Origin: Blastocatellia bacterium
Lineage (GTDB): Bacteria > Acidobacteriota > Blastocatellia > Chloracidobacteriales > JADJPF01
Length of the DNA stretch: 10,250 nt
Direction: 5' to 3'
Assembly (NCBI GenBank): GCA_023265235.1
Contig: JAHFUF010000118.1
Location: 1 to 10,250, forward strand
The position numbers were made by a program, and so were the translations under genes. Of the stretch, positions 1 to 6,899 are shown piece after piece (position 1 is the first letter of the stretch; every line of letters begins with the position of its first letter). The notes under the pieces were generated by a model. The model worked only from the letters and a program-made list of their open reading frames with translations, made no database searches and was not told the origin of the DNA.

Positions 1-815
1 ATACTCAGCTAATGCAAAATGCTGAAATTAATGGGGTTCTTTACCAGCAGGGAACTTTAGCAGGTTACGAAACCAGAGGATATTTACTGGAAAAATTCCA
101 GCGTAAATGCGCTTATTGTAGTAAGAAAGATATTGCTTTACAGATAGAGCACATAGTGCCAAGGAGTAGAGGTGGAAGTAATAGTGTAACAAACCTAACT
201 TTAGCCTGTGAAAAGTGTAACCAGAAAAAAGGTAGTAAAACAGCTAGTGAATTTGGTTATCCCCAAGTACAAGCACAAGCAAGGCTTCCATTAAAAGATG
301 CTGCTGCTGTAAATACAACTAGATGGGCATTATACAACAGACTAAAAACAATGGGCTTTAGAGTAGAAACAGGTAGTGGTGGACTGACTAAGTTTAATCG
401 CACCTTACAAGGCTTAGCAAAAGCACATTGGATAGACGCAGCTTATGTAGGTAGTAGCACTCCAGTAAAGCTAGATATTAGCAAAGTCAACCCATTACAA
501 ATAAAGGCTACTGGACATGGTTCTAGGCAAATGTGTTTAATCAATAGGTTTGGATTTCCTCGTACAAAAGCTAAAGCTGGAAAAAGGTTCTTTGGCTTTG
601 CAACAGGAGATATGGTCAAAGCTTTAGTTACTTCTGGCAAGAAAATAGGTGCTTACACTGGTAAAGTTGCAGTTAGGGCTAGTGGTTTTTTCAATATAAC
701 CTTTGGGAAAACTACTATGCAAGGTATTAACCATAAGTATTGTAAGCTTTTATTTTCTTGTGATGGTTATTCTTATTCTTTTATGAGAGGAGATGGCGTT
801 TCCTCTCGGCCATAA
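1..815 (+). CDS. iscB: IscB-type RNA-guided HNH/RuvC nuclease, C-terminal part (5' end outside window)
   Basis: IscB proteins are transposon-encoded nucleases of about 400-500 residues guided by an omega RNA and related to the ancestor of Cas9. The frame is open to the left edge (Thr-Gln-Leu precede the first ATG at 12, matching the usual IscB sequence just after RuvC-II), so that ATG is internal and the N-terminal domain, RuvC-I and RuvC-II lie outside. Counting from Met at 12: an HNH domain at about 28-75 with zinc cysteines C33/C36 and C66/C69, catalytic H47 in IEHIVP and N61; RuvC-III with H139 and D142 in HWIDAA; then the C-terminal domain (KATGHGSRQM at 166-175, VAVRASGFFNI near 219-229). 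No frameshift is visible, so the nuclease may be intact. The stop codon lies in the loop of the right-end hairpin. Identification rests on remembered family sequence and is strong; activity is inferred. Confidence 0.93.
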   Translation, partial: TQLMQNAEINGVLYQQGTLAGYETRGYLLEKFQRKCAYCSKKDIALQIEHIVPRSRGGSNSVTNLTLACEKCNQKKGSKTASEFGYPQVQAQARLPLKDAAAVNTTRWALYNRLKTMGFRVETGSGGLTKFNRTLQGLAKAHWIDAAYVGSSTPVKLDISKVNPLQIKATGHGSRQMCLINRFGFPRTKAKAGKRFFGFATGDMVKALVTSGKKIGAYTGKVAVRASGFFNITFGKTTMQGINHKYCKLLFSCDGYSYSFMRGDGVSSRP

Positions 816-834
816 ATGGCCGAGTTTCCACGCC
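795..834 (+). repeat. Transposon right-end hairpin overlapping the iscB stop codon
   Basis: An outer stem GGCGT/ACGCC pairs 795-799 with 830-834. A symmetric 5 x 5 internal loop follows (800-804 and 825-829, both pyrimidine-rich TTCC-type). An inner 8-bp stem pairs CTCGGCCA at 805-812 with TGGCCGAG at 817-824. The tetraloop TAAA (813-816) contains the TAA stop of iscB. The bulged shape fits a TnpA-recognised right end. There is no T-tract after the stem, so a terminator is less likely. Confidence 0.8.
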
Positions 835-862
835 TAAAAAGAGGGATGAAATAGATGTAAAG

Positions 863-908
863 AAATCCTTGATTAATACTTTAGACTAGCTGAGGATTTT
901 GCTTTTTC
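863..908 (+). terminator. Possible weak terminator in the iscB downstream spacer
   Basis: AAATCCT (863-869) can pair with AGGATTT (893-899) around a loop of about 23 nt, extendable by two G-T pairs. A T-rich run (TTTTGCTTTTT, about 897-907) overlaps and follows the right arm. The stem is AT-rich and the loop large, so this is a weak candidate. It would separate iscB transcription from the signalling genes downstream. Confidence 0.25.
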
Positions 909-979
909 TCTATGTTAAAAATATGGCGTTTGATAACTTGCCTGTGATATATTTAGCTTGATTTGCTTGCCTGATTAAG

Positions 980-1009
980 TTTACAAGTTATAACCAGGCT
1001 TACTTAATA
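980..1009 (+). promoter_or_regulatory. Candidate promoter of the FHA/PP2C unit
   Basis: TTTACA (980-985) resembles a -35 box and TTAATA (1004-1009) a -10 box, 18 bp apart and about 65 bp before the ATG at 1075. The AT-rich background makes chance matches likely. An 8-bp direct repeat CTTGCCTG sits just upstream at 937-944 and 966-973. The spacer 816-1074 shows no gene. Confidence 0.25.
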
Positions 1010-1060
1010 TACAATAAATACTGAATATTAATAAATTCAGCCCGTTTCTATTGCACTGAA

Positions 1061-1066
1061 AAGGAG
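1061..1066 (+). promoter_or_regulatory. Ribosome binding site of the FHA gene
   Basis: AAGGAG lies 8 nt before the ATG at 1075. It is a near-consensus Shine-Dalgarno site and settles this start. Confidence 0.8.
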
Positions 1067-1074
1067 TTGTAAAA

Positions 1075-1968
1075 ATGATCTGCCCGAGGTGTGGAGCTGA
1101 GAATCAACCAAGTGCGAAAATTTGTCGTATGTGCGCGACTCCACTAGAACCTGTTAACCCAATGGCTAGTGCTCCAAAAAGCCCTTATCCTCCAGGTATG
1201 GGAATGCCTCCAATGGGGACATTAAACCCTAAGCCTATTGTTTCACCACCAACTGGAAACTCTGCTGGGCCAGGAGAGCTTCTTTGTCCAACTTGTAAAG
1301 CAGTTAATGATGCTACTTGGGCTTATTGTCAGCAATGTGGCTCCCAATTACACAAAATGGGGGTTCCTAAACCAGCCGCACAATCTGCTCCCATCACACC
1401 ATTAGTGTCACCTATGGCACCAATAGCACCTATGCCACCAATGTCTCAAGCTCCAGCACCAATAATGGCACCTAATAAACAACCTATAGCTGCTCCCGCT
1501 GTTTTAGCACCAAAACCAATAGCTGTTCCTGCTATGGAGGTTGTATCGCGTGTTGTAGGTAATAATGCAGTTATTAATTGTCCTAGTTGTGGTCGTATTA
1601 ATACTCCTGGTAGTAGTTTTTGTGCTACCTGTGGTTCAGCTTTACCAGGTTTAGAGCAAGCAGCCATAGCCTCTTCTAGAGGAGTTACTCCTAAGCTTAG
1701 GCTTATTCAAGAAGGTGGTGGAGATGGTGAAATTTATAAACTTGATACAGATGAAACCATTATTGGTCGTAATAATGGGGATATTCGTTTTCCACACGAT
1801 GGTTATATGTCAGGTCGCCACGCTCGCATTATTCGACGTGGAGAACATTTTGTTTTAGTTGATGAAAATTCTCGTAATGGAACATTTAAGCGTATTGATG
1901 GCGAAGTTGAACTTAAAGCAGGTGATATTATTTTAATTGGAAAACAGCTTTTCCGGTTTGAATTATAA
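1075..1968 (+). CDS. Zinc-ribbon and FHA domain protein (phosphothreonine reader)
   Basis: This 297-residue protein has three short zinc ribbons separated by proline/alanine-rich linkers. The cysteine pairs are C3/C6 with C17/C20, C71/C74 with C85/C88, and C169/C172 with C183/C186. An FHA domain follows at about 208-297, with the hallmark residues in place: G231-R232, S246 and H249 in SGRH, and N268-G269 in the NSRNGT turn. FHA domains bind phosphothreonine peptides, so the protein probably reads marks made by Ser/Thr kinases in the cytoplasm; it has no signal peptide or membrane helix. The ribbons may bind zinc and partners, but their role is unknown. The PP2C gene starts 56 bp downstream on the same strand, suggesting co-transcription and a shared pathway. 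The linkers resemble that protein's tail; PPMSQA occurs in both. The fold assignment is firm; the binding partner is not known. Confidence 0.92.
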   Translation: MICPRCGAENQPSAKICRMCATPLEPVNPMASAPKSPYPPGMGMPPMGTLNPKPIVSPPTGNSAGPGELLCPTCKAVNDATWAYCQQCGSQLHKMGVPKPAAQSAPITPLVSPMAPIAPMPPMSQAPAPIMAPNKQPIAAPAVLAPKPIAVPAMEVVSRVVGNNAVINCPSCGRINTPGSSFCATCGSALPGLEQAAIASSRGVTPKLRLIQEGGGDGEIYKLDTDETIIGRNNGDIRFPHDGYMSGRHARIIRRGEHFVLVDENSRNGTFKRIDGEVELKAGDIILIGKQLFRFEL

Positions 1969-2011
1969 AAACTTTATTGGTTTTGAATTTATTGAAATAA
2001 ACCAACTTTGT

Positions 2012-2019
2012 AAGGGGGG
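2012..2019 (+). promoter_or_regulatory. Ribosome binding site supporting a GTG start
   Basis: AAGGGGGG lies 5 nt before the GTG at 2025. This purine-rich block is the main reason to accept the non-ATG start, which also places the PP2C domain at the very N-terminus, as is normal. Confidence 0.7.
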
Positions 2020-2024
2020 AAGAA

Positions 2025-5000
2025 GTGAGTGCTTCAGTTTTACCAGAAGGTATAACTGTTTATGTCTATGCTCGTACCGATGTTGGTATGAAGCGGCAAG
2101 GCAATGAAGATAGTTTTCTAGTAGCAGATCTTTCTAGTGGCCGTCTTGGTTTGGGGCCAGAAGTAGCTGCTCACCAACTTGGTAATCAAGGAAGCTTAAT
2201 GATTGTCTCTGATGGTTTAGGCGGTGCTGCTGCTGGCGAAGTAGCCTCTGCTATGGCAGTACAAACCGTATGTACCGAATTGATGAAAACTATTAAATCA
2301 GTACTCTCACCTAATGATCGGTTAAAACGTGCTACAGAACAAGCCAATGACCAGATTTGGGCTTGTGCTCAATCAGACAATTCTCTACGCGGAATGGGCG
2401 CAACCCTTACAGCCGCTTTTATTTATGGTACTAGTGTCTATATTGCTCAAGTTGGTGACTCAAGAGCATACATTGTTAGAGGTGGACAAGTTAAACAAGT
2501 AACAGAGGATCAATCTTGGGCTAATGCTGTTAAAAAAGCAGGCTTAGAAATAGCTGATGTTCCAAGTAATGTCATTTTGCAAGCCTTAGGTACACAACCT
2601 AAAGTTCATGTTGAAGTTACTAGTGTCGATCTACTTAATGGTGATGTTTTACTAATGTGTTCAGATGGGTTATCTAATAAAATAAAAGATCTAGAAATGC
2701 GAGAAATTGCTAATGGCAGTCAAGATTTAGCAGAAAATTGCCGTCAGTTAGTAGACCTAGCTAATAAACGAGGTGGTGAAGATAATATTACTGTTATTTT
2801 AGCCCGGTTTGAAGGAAAAAACCTATCAATAGGTTTTGAAGAACGAGATTTAAGCATTACTTCTACTTTTAAGATAGTCACGCCACTAGACTTTGGAGAA
2901 GCATTAGAGGAAAGCGAAACTATGAGTTTTCGTGTTGAAGAACCACAGGCTGTTGATCCAATGTCGGTTACTCAAAGTGCTTTATTTGATGGGATTCCTA
3001 CTATGTCTAGGCTACAACATATTCCTACAATTCCTAATAAAGCTTTATCGAAAGAAATAAAATCTCAAGCAGAACTGCCTCTATTACCTACTCCGTTAAC
3101 TAGCGATTCTACAAGCAAAAATAACGAAGAAAAAAACTCAGCTACTCTACCATTACTAGCAACAGATCCTAGTAATTCTGCTAGCAAGAAGAATTTAACC
3201 ACATCAGAGCGAACTGCTTTTCGTCAGGCTGAAACAAAAACAGATCTACCAGTAATAACTCCTGTTTTTGATTTAAGCAAAGAACCTATTGCTGAGCCTA
3301 AGACAGAAACAGAAGCTTATATAAATATTGAATTTGTTCCTACTCCTGTTAGTGAACCACGAATATCTTCCTCGCCTATTTTACCTAAGCTTACTCCTAT
3401 AGTGCCTAAGTTTGTGCCAATCCCTGAGTTAAAAGCAGCAAAACCAAATATAGAAGAATTGCCAATAGAAAAGCCTAGTAAACCTGACCTTGGAGCTTTA
3501 CCAGCAAAACCTGTTTTTACAAATCCTCCAATGCCTGGGTTAGAAAATAAACCGCTATTAGAAAAACCTAAATCGTCTGATGGACTGTCTCTACCAGCAA
3601 AAATACCAGTTTCAGCACCCTCGCCAATGTCAGTTGCTCCACCAATAATAAGCGCACCAAAATTACCTCCACCACCAGTGCCACCAGCTAAGCCCTCAGC
3701 ACCGATACCATTACCGATATCAGGTGCACCACCAATGACAGGAGCACCAATATTATCTGCACCAAGGGTGCCAGCGACAAAACCATCAGCACCAGTACCA
3801 CCAATGACAGGAGCACCAGTACCTCCACCACCAAGCTCAACTCTTAAACCACCAGTACCAATTGCACCACCAATTTTAGGTGTACCAGCACCAAGCGCAC
3901 CAAAATTCCCACCACCAGCTGCACTAATAACACAGCCATTAGTACCTATGCCATCAGCAATGTCAGGAGCACCAACACTTCCTCCACCGCCAATGTCACA
4001 AGCTAAACAACCATCGGCACCTGTCTCACCACCACCTTTATTTTCATCTCCACCACCAGTAGGTGGACAAAAACCAGCATTACCTAACTTTCCTCCATTA
4101 GGACAACAAGCTTCAAAATTACCACCGCATCCTTTAGCAGAAGTAGGTGCACCTTCTACACCACCATTATCTAATAATTTATTTGCTCCTCCACCAAAAC
4201 CAACTACTTTACCAGTTTCACCAAAGCTATCAGGAGATGGGGAAGCATCAAAAACAATATCTCCACCAGCAGTATTGCCTTCAGCGCCACTTAATCTATT
4301 TGGCACAAATACTACTAGCCCGCTAGACACATTACATAACGTCTCATTAGGTTTATTTTCTACCCCTAGACAACCTAAAGCTAGTTCGCCAAACGCGCCA
4401 AAAGCAGATGATTTTTTAGAGAACTCTTTGTTTTCACCAACACCGCCTAAACCAGCGTCTATAGCACCACCAATGGCTCAAAAGCCAGCAGAAGCTAGTT
4501 TAGAAAACTCTTTGTTTTCGCCTCCATCAGCATCAGTACCAAATTCTAAACCGGCTGAATCCAAAGGAGAGAGCTTTTTAGAATTTAGTTCGCCAGGGTT
4601 AATCTTTCCAGAAGCTTTTAAGGAAAAGACCTCTTCTCCTCCTAAAAAATTAGATGATGAGTCTAATTCAATAATCTTAGAAAACACTTTATCTACTTCT
4701 ATTTCTAAGGAAGAAAATAAATCAGGATTGCTAGCAAATTCTTTGTTTTCGCCTCCTAATGCGGCATCATCAACAATACCACCTCCTTTGTTTCCACCAC
4801 CTCCTGGTGCAAAAGCAGACCCAGCCAAACCAAGTTTAGCGTCACCGCTTTTTGCTCCACCAGTTGCTACCAAACCGCCTACTTCACCTAATTTTGCTCC
4901 ACCTCCCGTCACAAGAGCCACAGGAGCTATACCACCACCTTCTGCTAAATCAGAGGTTGTGCCTGGTGACGCAAAATCCTCTAAAACCGGCGTAGAAGTC

Positions 5001-6185
5001 TTGGCATCGTTGTTTTCTGCTCCAGCACCAAGTAAAGGAACTCAAAACCTAGAAACCGCTCCTCCAGTAAAATCAACACAGCCTTTAAGTATGCCAAATT
5101 CTTTACCACCTAGGGTTGATAATGTAGCAAAAGAGCCTATTAAGCCTTTACCGCCAGCCTTAGTCTTACCTCCTGGCCCTAAAAAAACGGATATGCCTCC
5201 CATGACTGCACCACCTCTAAAAGCATCTGTACCTCCACTGTCATTGCCACCAAAACCAATTAGTTTGCCTCCTCCATTGGCTGCATCACAGTTTCCTACA
5301 GAGGATGACAAAGGAAAATGGTTAAAAGATACTTTACCTCCCATAGGTCTTTCTGCTCCACCAATTAAACAAGATGGAGAGGTAAAGAAAGCACCATTAT
5401 TTTCAACATCACCATCTCCTGCACCAAGCAAACCTGTTAGTTTACCACCACCACCAACGCCAGGAGCAAAAGCCGATTTGGCACCATCACCTAATCCTAC
5501 ACCATCAGCTAAAGCACCAGCCTCATTACCACCACCCACAGTTGGTGGCAAACAAGCTTCTTTTGAAGAGGAAGACTCCTTTACACCTCGTGCAGCTAGT
5601 GCCATTGCTTTTTCAGAAGTTACTACTCCTCCAGTTAAAAAGGGAAGCCCACTTAACCCTAAACTCTTAATTGCTTTAGGCGGAGTGGTAGTAGTGATTG
5701 TAACGGTAGTAGTAGTAATATTTACTTTTTTTGGTAAAGGCGATCCAGGATCTACTGCAAGTAATAGTCCTACACCAGAAGCAACAGTAACTCCTGTAGA
5801 ACCTGTTGAGACTCCAGCCCCAACACCTAGCCCAGTAGCAACAAAAGTGGCTAAAGCAACGCCTAAAGCCACTCCAACAATCGCTACTACTCCAGAGCCT
5901 GTTGTACCAGCAGACACACCAGGACTAGTTAAATATGCTTTGGCGCAAGTAACATTAGTTTTAGAAAGAGCACAAAAAGAATTACCAGATACTGATACTG
6001 CTAAAACATCAAAATTAAAATCCTTAGGCGCCTATAAAGAACAACTTGCAACATATGCTGCTAAAAATATTGGCGATAATGACGCACGCAATTTTGCTGA
6101 AAGTGCATTGAGTCAAATTAAAGGGCTAAAAGCTCAGCTAGATGCCTTGCCTAAATCCTCAAGTAAAGGAAGAAGAGGTAGATAA
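2025..6185 (+). CDS. PP2C-family Ser/Thr phosphatase with giant proline-rich tail and one membrane helix
   Basis: Residues about 12-262 form a complete PP2C (PPM) metal-dependent phosphatase domain: RTDVG with N27-E28-D29; D63-G64 in VSDGLGG; GATLT at 125-129; VGDSR at 143-147; D214-G215 in CSDGLSN; and D253-N254 in GGEDN. It should remove phosphate from Ser/Thr residues using Mn/Mg. Residues about 265-480 are mixed and probably disordered. About 480-1205 are dominated by Pro, Ala, Ser and Lys with repeated LF[SA]xP motifs. A strongly hydrophobic helix at 1214-1236 follows a Lys-bearing flank, so the phosphatase should face the cytoplasm. A Thr/Pro linker and a helical segment (about 1300-1375) should lie outside. 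PP2C domains are usually about 250 residues; the tail of more than 1100 is unusual. It probably opposes a Ser/Thr kinase and may work with the FHA protein upstream; that link is inferred. Confidence 0.93.
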   Translation: MSASVLPEGITVYVYARTDVGMKRQGNEDSFLVADLSSGRLGLGPEVAAHQLGNQGSLMIVSDGLGGAAAGEVASAMAVQTVCTELMKTIKSVLSPNDRLKRATEQANDQIWACAQSDNSLRGMGATLTAAFIYGTSVYIAQVGDSRAYIVRGGQVKQVTEDQSWANAVKKAGLEIADVPSNVILQALGTQPKVHVEVTSVDLLNGDVLLMCSDGLSNKIKDLEMREIANGSQDLAENCRQLVDLANKRGGEDNITVILARFEGKNLSIGFEERDLSITSTFKIVTPLDFGEALEESETMSFRVEEPQAVDPMSVTQSALFDGIPTMSRLQHIPTIPNKALSKEIKSQAELPLLPTPLTSDSTSKNNEEKNSATLPLLATDPSNSASKKNLTTSERTAFRQAETKTDLPVITPVFDLSKEPIAEPKTETEAYINIEFVPTPVSEPRISSSPILPKLTPIVPKFVPIPELKAAKPNIEELPIEKPSKPDLGALPAKPVFTNPPMPGLENKPLLEKPKSSDGLSLPAKIPVSAPSPMSVAPPIISAPKLPPPPVPPAKPSAPIPLPISGAPPMTGAPILSAPRVPATKPSAPVPPMTGAPVPPPPSSTLKPPVPIAPPILGVPAPSAPKFPPPAALITQPLVPMPSAMSGAPTLPPPPMSQAKQPSAPVSPPPLFSSPPPVGGQKPALPNFPPLGQQASKLPPHPLAEVGAPSTPPLSNNLFAPPPKPTTLPVSPKLSGDGEASKTISPPAVLPSAPLNLFGTNTTSPLDTLHNVSLGLFSTPRQPKASSPNAPKADDFLENSLFSPTPPKPASIAPPMAQKPAEASLENSLFSPPSASVPNSKPAESKGESFLEFSSPGLIFPEAFKEKTSSPPKKLDDESNSIILENTLSTSISKEENKSGLLANSLFSPPNAASSTIPPPLFPPPPGAKADPAKPSLASPLFAPPVATKPPTSPNFAPPPVTRATGAIPPPSAKSEVVPGDAKSSKTGVEVLASLFSAPAPSKGTQNLETAPPVKSTQPLSMPNSLPPRVDNVAKEPIKPLPPALVLPPGPKKTDMPPMTAPPLKASVPPLSLPPKPISLPPPLAASQFPTEDDKGKWLKDTLPPIGLSAPPIKQDGEVKKAPLFSTSPSPAPSKPVSLPPPPTPGAKADLAPSPNPTPSAKAPASLPPPTVGGKQASFEEEDSFTPRAASAIAFSEVTTPPVKKGSPLNPKLLIALGGVVVVIVTVVVVIFTFFGKGDPGSTASNSPTPEATVTPVEPVETPAPTPSPVATKVAKATPKATPTIATTPEPVVPADTPGLVKYALAQVTLVLERAQKELPDTDTAKTSKLKSLGAYKEQLATYAAKNIGDNDARNFAESALSQIKGLKAQLDALPKSSSKGRRGR
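4416..5024 (+). repeat. Recurring LxNSLFSP peptide motif within the phosphatase tail
   Basis: LENSLFSP occurs at residues 798-805 (4416-4439) and 826-833 (4500-4523), LANSLFSP at 903-910 (4731-4754), and the related LENTLS at 885-890 (4677-4694) and LASLFSAP at 993-1000 (5001-5024). The DNA is also similar (AACTCTTTGTTTTC in the first two). Spacing is irregular, so these look like copies of a short linear binding motif on a flexible tail rather than a folded tandem repeat. Confidence 0.6.
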
Positions 6186-6197
6186 GCCTTATTAATC

Positions 6198-6860
6198 CTA
6201 TTTTCTACCAGAAAAATAGTTATAAAGCCGACTAACAAAAATTAACCACATACTTGCAGATAAATAAGCAGCTGTTACATCGCTACTCCAATGTGCTCCT
6301 AAGTAAATTCTTGATACACCCACCAACATAACTAATAAAATAGGTAATATCATTAGCGTTAATTTTAATACGGGATTAGTTACTTTTTTATAAATCAAAA
6401 AGCATAAAAACCCATATAAACAAACATAATGTGTAACATGTCCAGAAGGAAAGCTTAAGGTGTCTTCATTAACCAACACTCGGACACACATTTCTCCAGC
6501 AGGGCGAGGACGAGCAATAATCAGCTTAATAATGCTATTGGCTACTTGTGCTACTGCTGTAATAAGTAAAAGCATCCGCGCTTCTAATTTGTGGCCTAGG
6601 TAATAAAGCGTAATTGTAAAAAGTAGGACAATCCCAGAAGAAATATAAAAATTATCTCCTAGTAGTGAAATTATACGCATAGAAGTTTCTAAGCTAGTAA
6701 ATGCTTGTAGGCTACAAGTAATAGGAATGTCCCAACTCAAGGGTTTATGGTCTAATGCCATTCTAGCCAGCACTAGGAAGGAAATAACACCAATTACAAA
6801 ATATACTTTTTCAATTAAACTAAAATGGCTAATTATAGGGAGTTTTGTATCTTGTTCCAT
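6198..6860 (-). CDS. PAP2-family membrane phosphatase (lipid phosphate/pyrophosphate phosphatase)
   Basis: The protein carries all three PAP2 signatures (numbering from the ATG at 6860, 220 residues): K-x6-RP with K112 and R119-P120, PSGH at 138-141, and SR-x5-H-x3-D with R184, H190 and D194. The two histidines carry out phosphotransfer and attack. About six membrane helices are seen, near 19-35, 76-89, 96-115, 145-157, 165-183 and 197-212. Members dephosphorylate lipids such as phosphatidic acid or undecaprenyl pyrophosphate at the membrane; the substrate here cannot be read from sequence. The neighbouring alr makes recycling of undecaprenyl pyrophosphate for peptidoglycan an attractive guess. 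The frame extends 13 codons further to a TTG at 6899 that directly follows the alr stop (TAATTG). Neither start has a strong ribosome site; I chose the ATG. Its stop lies 12 bp from the convergent phosphatase gene. Confidence 0.9.
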   Translation of the reverse strand: MEQDTKLPIISHFSLIEKVYFVIGVISFLVLARMALDHKPLSWDIPITCSLQAFTSLETSMRIISLLGDNFYISSGIVLLFTITLYYLGHKLEARMLLLITAVAQVANSIIKLIIARPRPAGEMCVRVLVNEDTLSFPSGHVTHYVCLYGFLCFLIYKKVTNPVLKLTLMILPILLVMLVGVSRIYLGAHWSSDVTAAYLSASMWLIFVSRLYNYFSGRK

Positions 6861-6899
6861 AATATCCAGATTATGCAGCAAGAAAACCAGTTTTGACAA

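Larger units (their letters stand above)
1..834 (+). mobile_element. Right part of an IS200/IS605-like element carrying iscB
   Basis: The iscB gene runs straight into a subterminal imperfect palindrome typical of the right end of IS200/IS605-group elements, whose TnpA transposase recognises hairpins in single-stranded DNA. No tnpA is visible, so the copy may be non-autonomous or its tnpA may lie off-window. The exact 3' boundary cannot be fixed from one copy; it is probably within some 20 bases after 834. The left end and the omega RNA, which in IscB loci lies upstream of the gene, would be left of the window. Confidence 0.7.

Noticed and set aside
12..14. ATG at 12 as the true start of a small standalone HNH protein
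   Set aside because: The frame continues open to the left edge with the residues expected just after RuvC-II of IscB, so this Met is internal.
793..931. Shared ATGGCGTTT at 793-801 and 923-931 as a target-site duplication or second element end
   Set aside because: Only 9 bp match, the second copy has no hairpin, and IS200/IS605-type elements do not make target duplications.
816..1060. Omega RNA downstream of the nuclease, as for TnpB
   Set aside because: IscB omega RNAs lie upstream of the gene, and the AT-rich downstream spacer shows no extended structure beyond the right-end hairpin.
443..1667. Open frames on the - strand inside iscB (443-640) and the FHA gene (1446-1667)
   Set aside because: Both lie wholly opposite well-supported genes and show no recognisable protein features.
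3317..5917. Long open frames on the - strand opposite the phosphatase tail (3317-4330, 4478-4921, 5042-5917) giving Gly-rich proteins
   Set aside because: They are the complement of CCA/CCT-rich proline codons, which gives Gly codons and few stops. No domain or convincing start context is seen, and the + strand gene is clearly coding.
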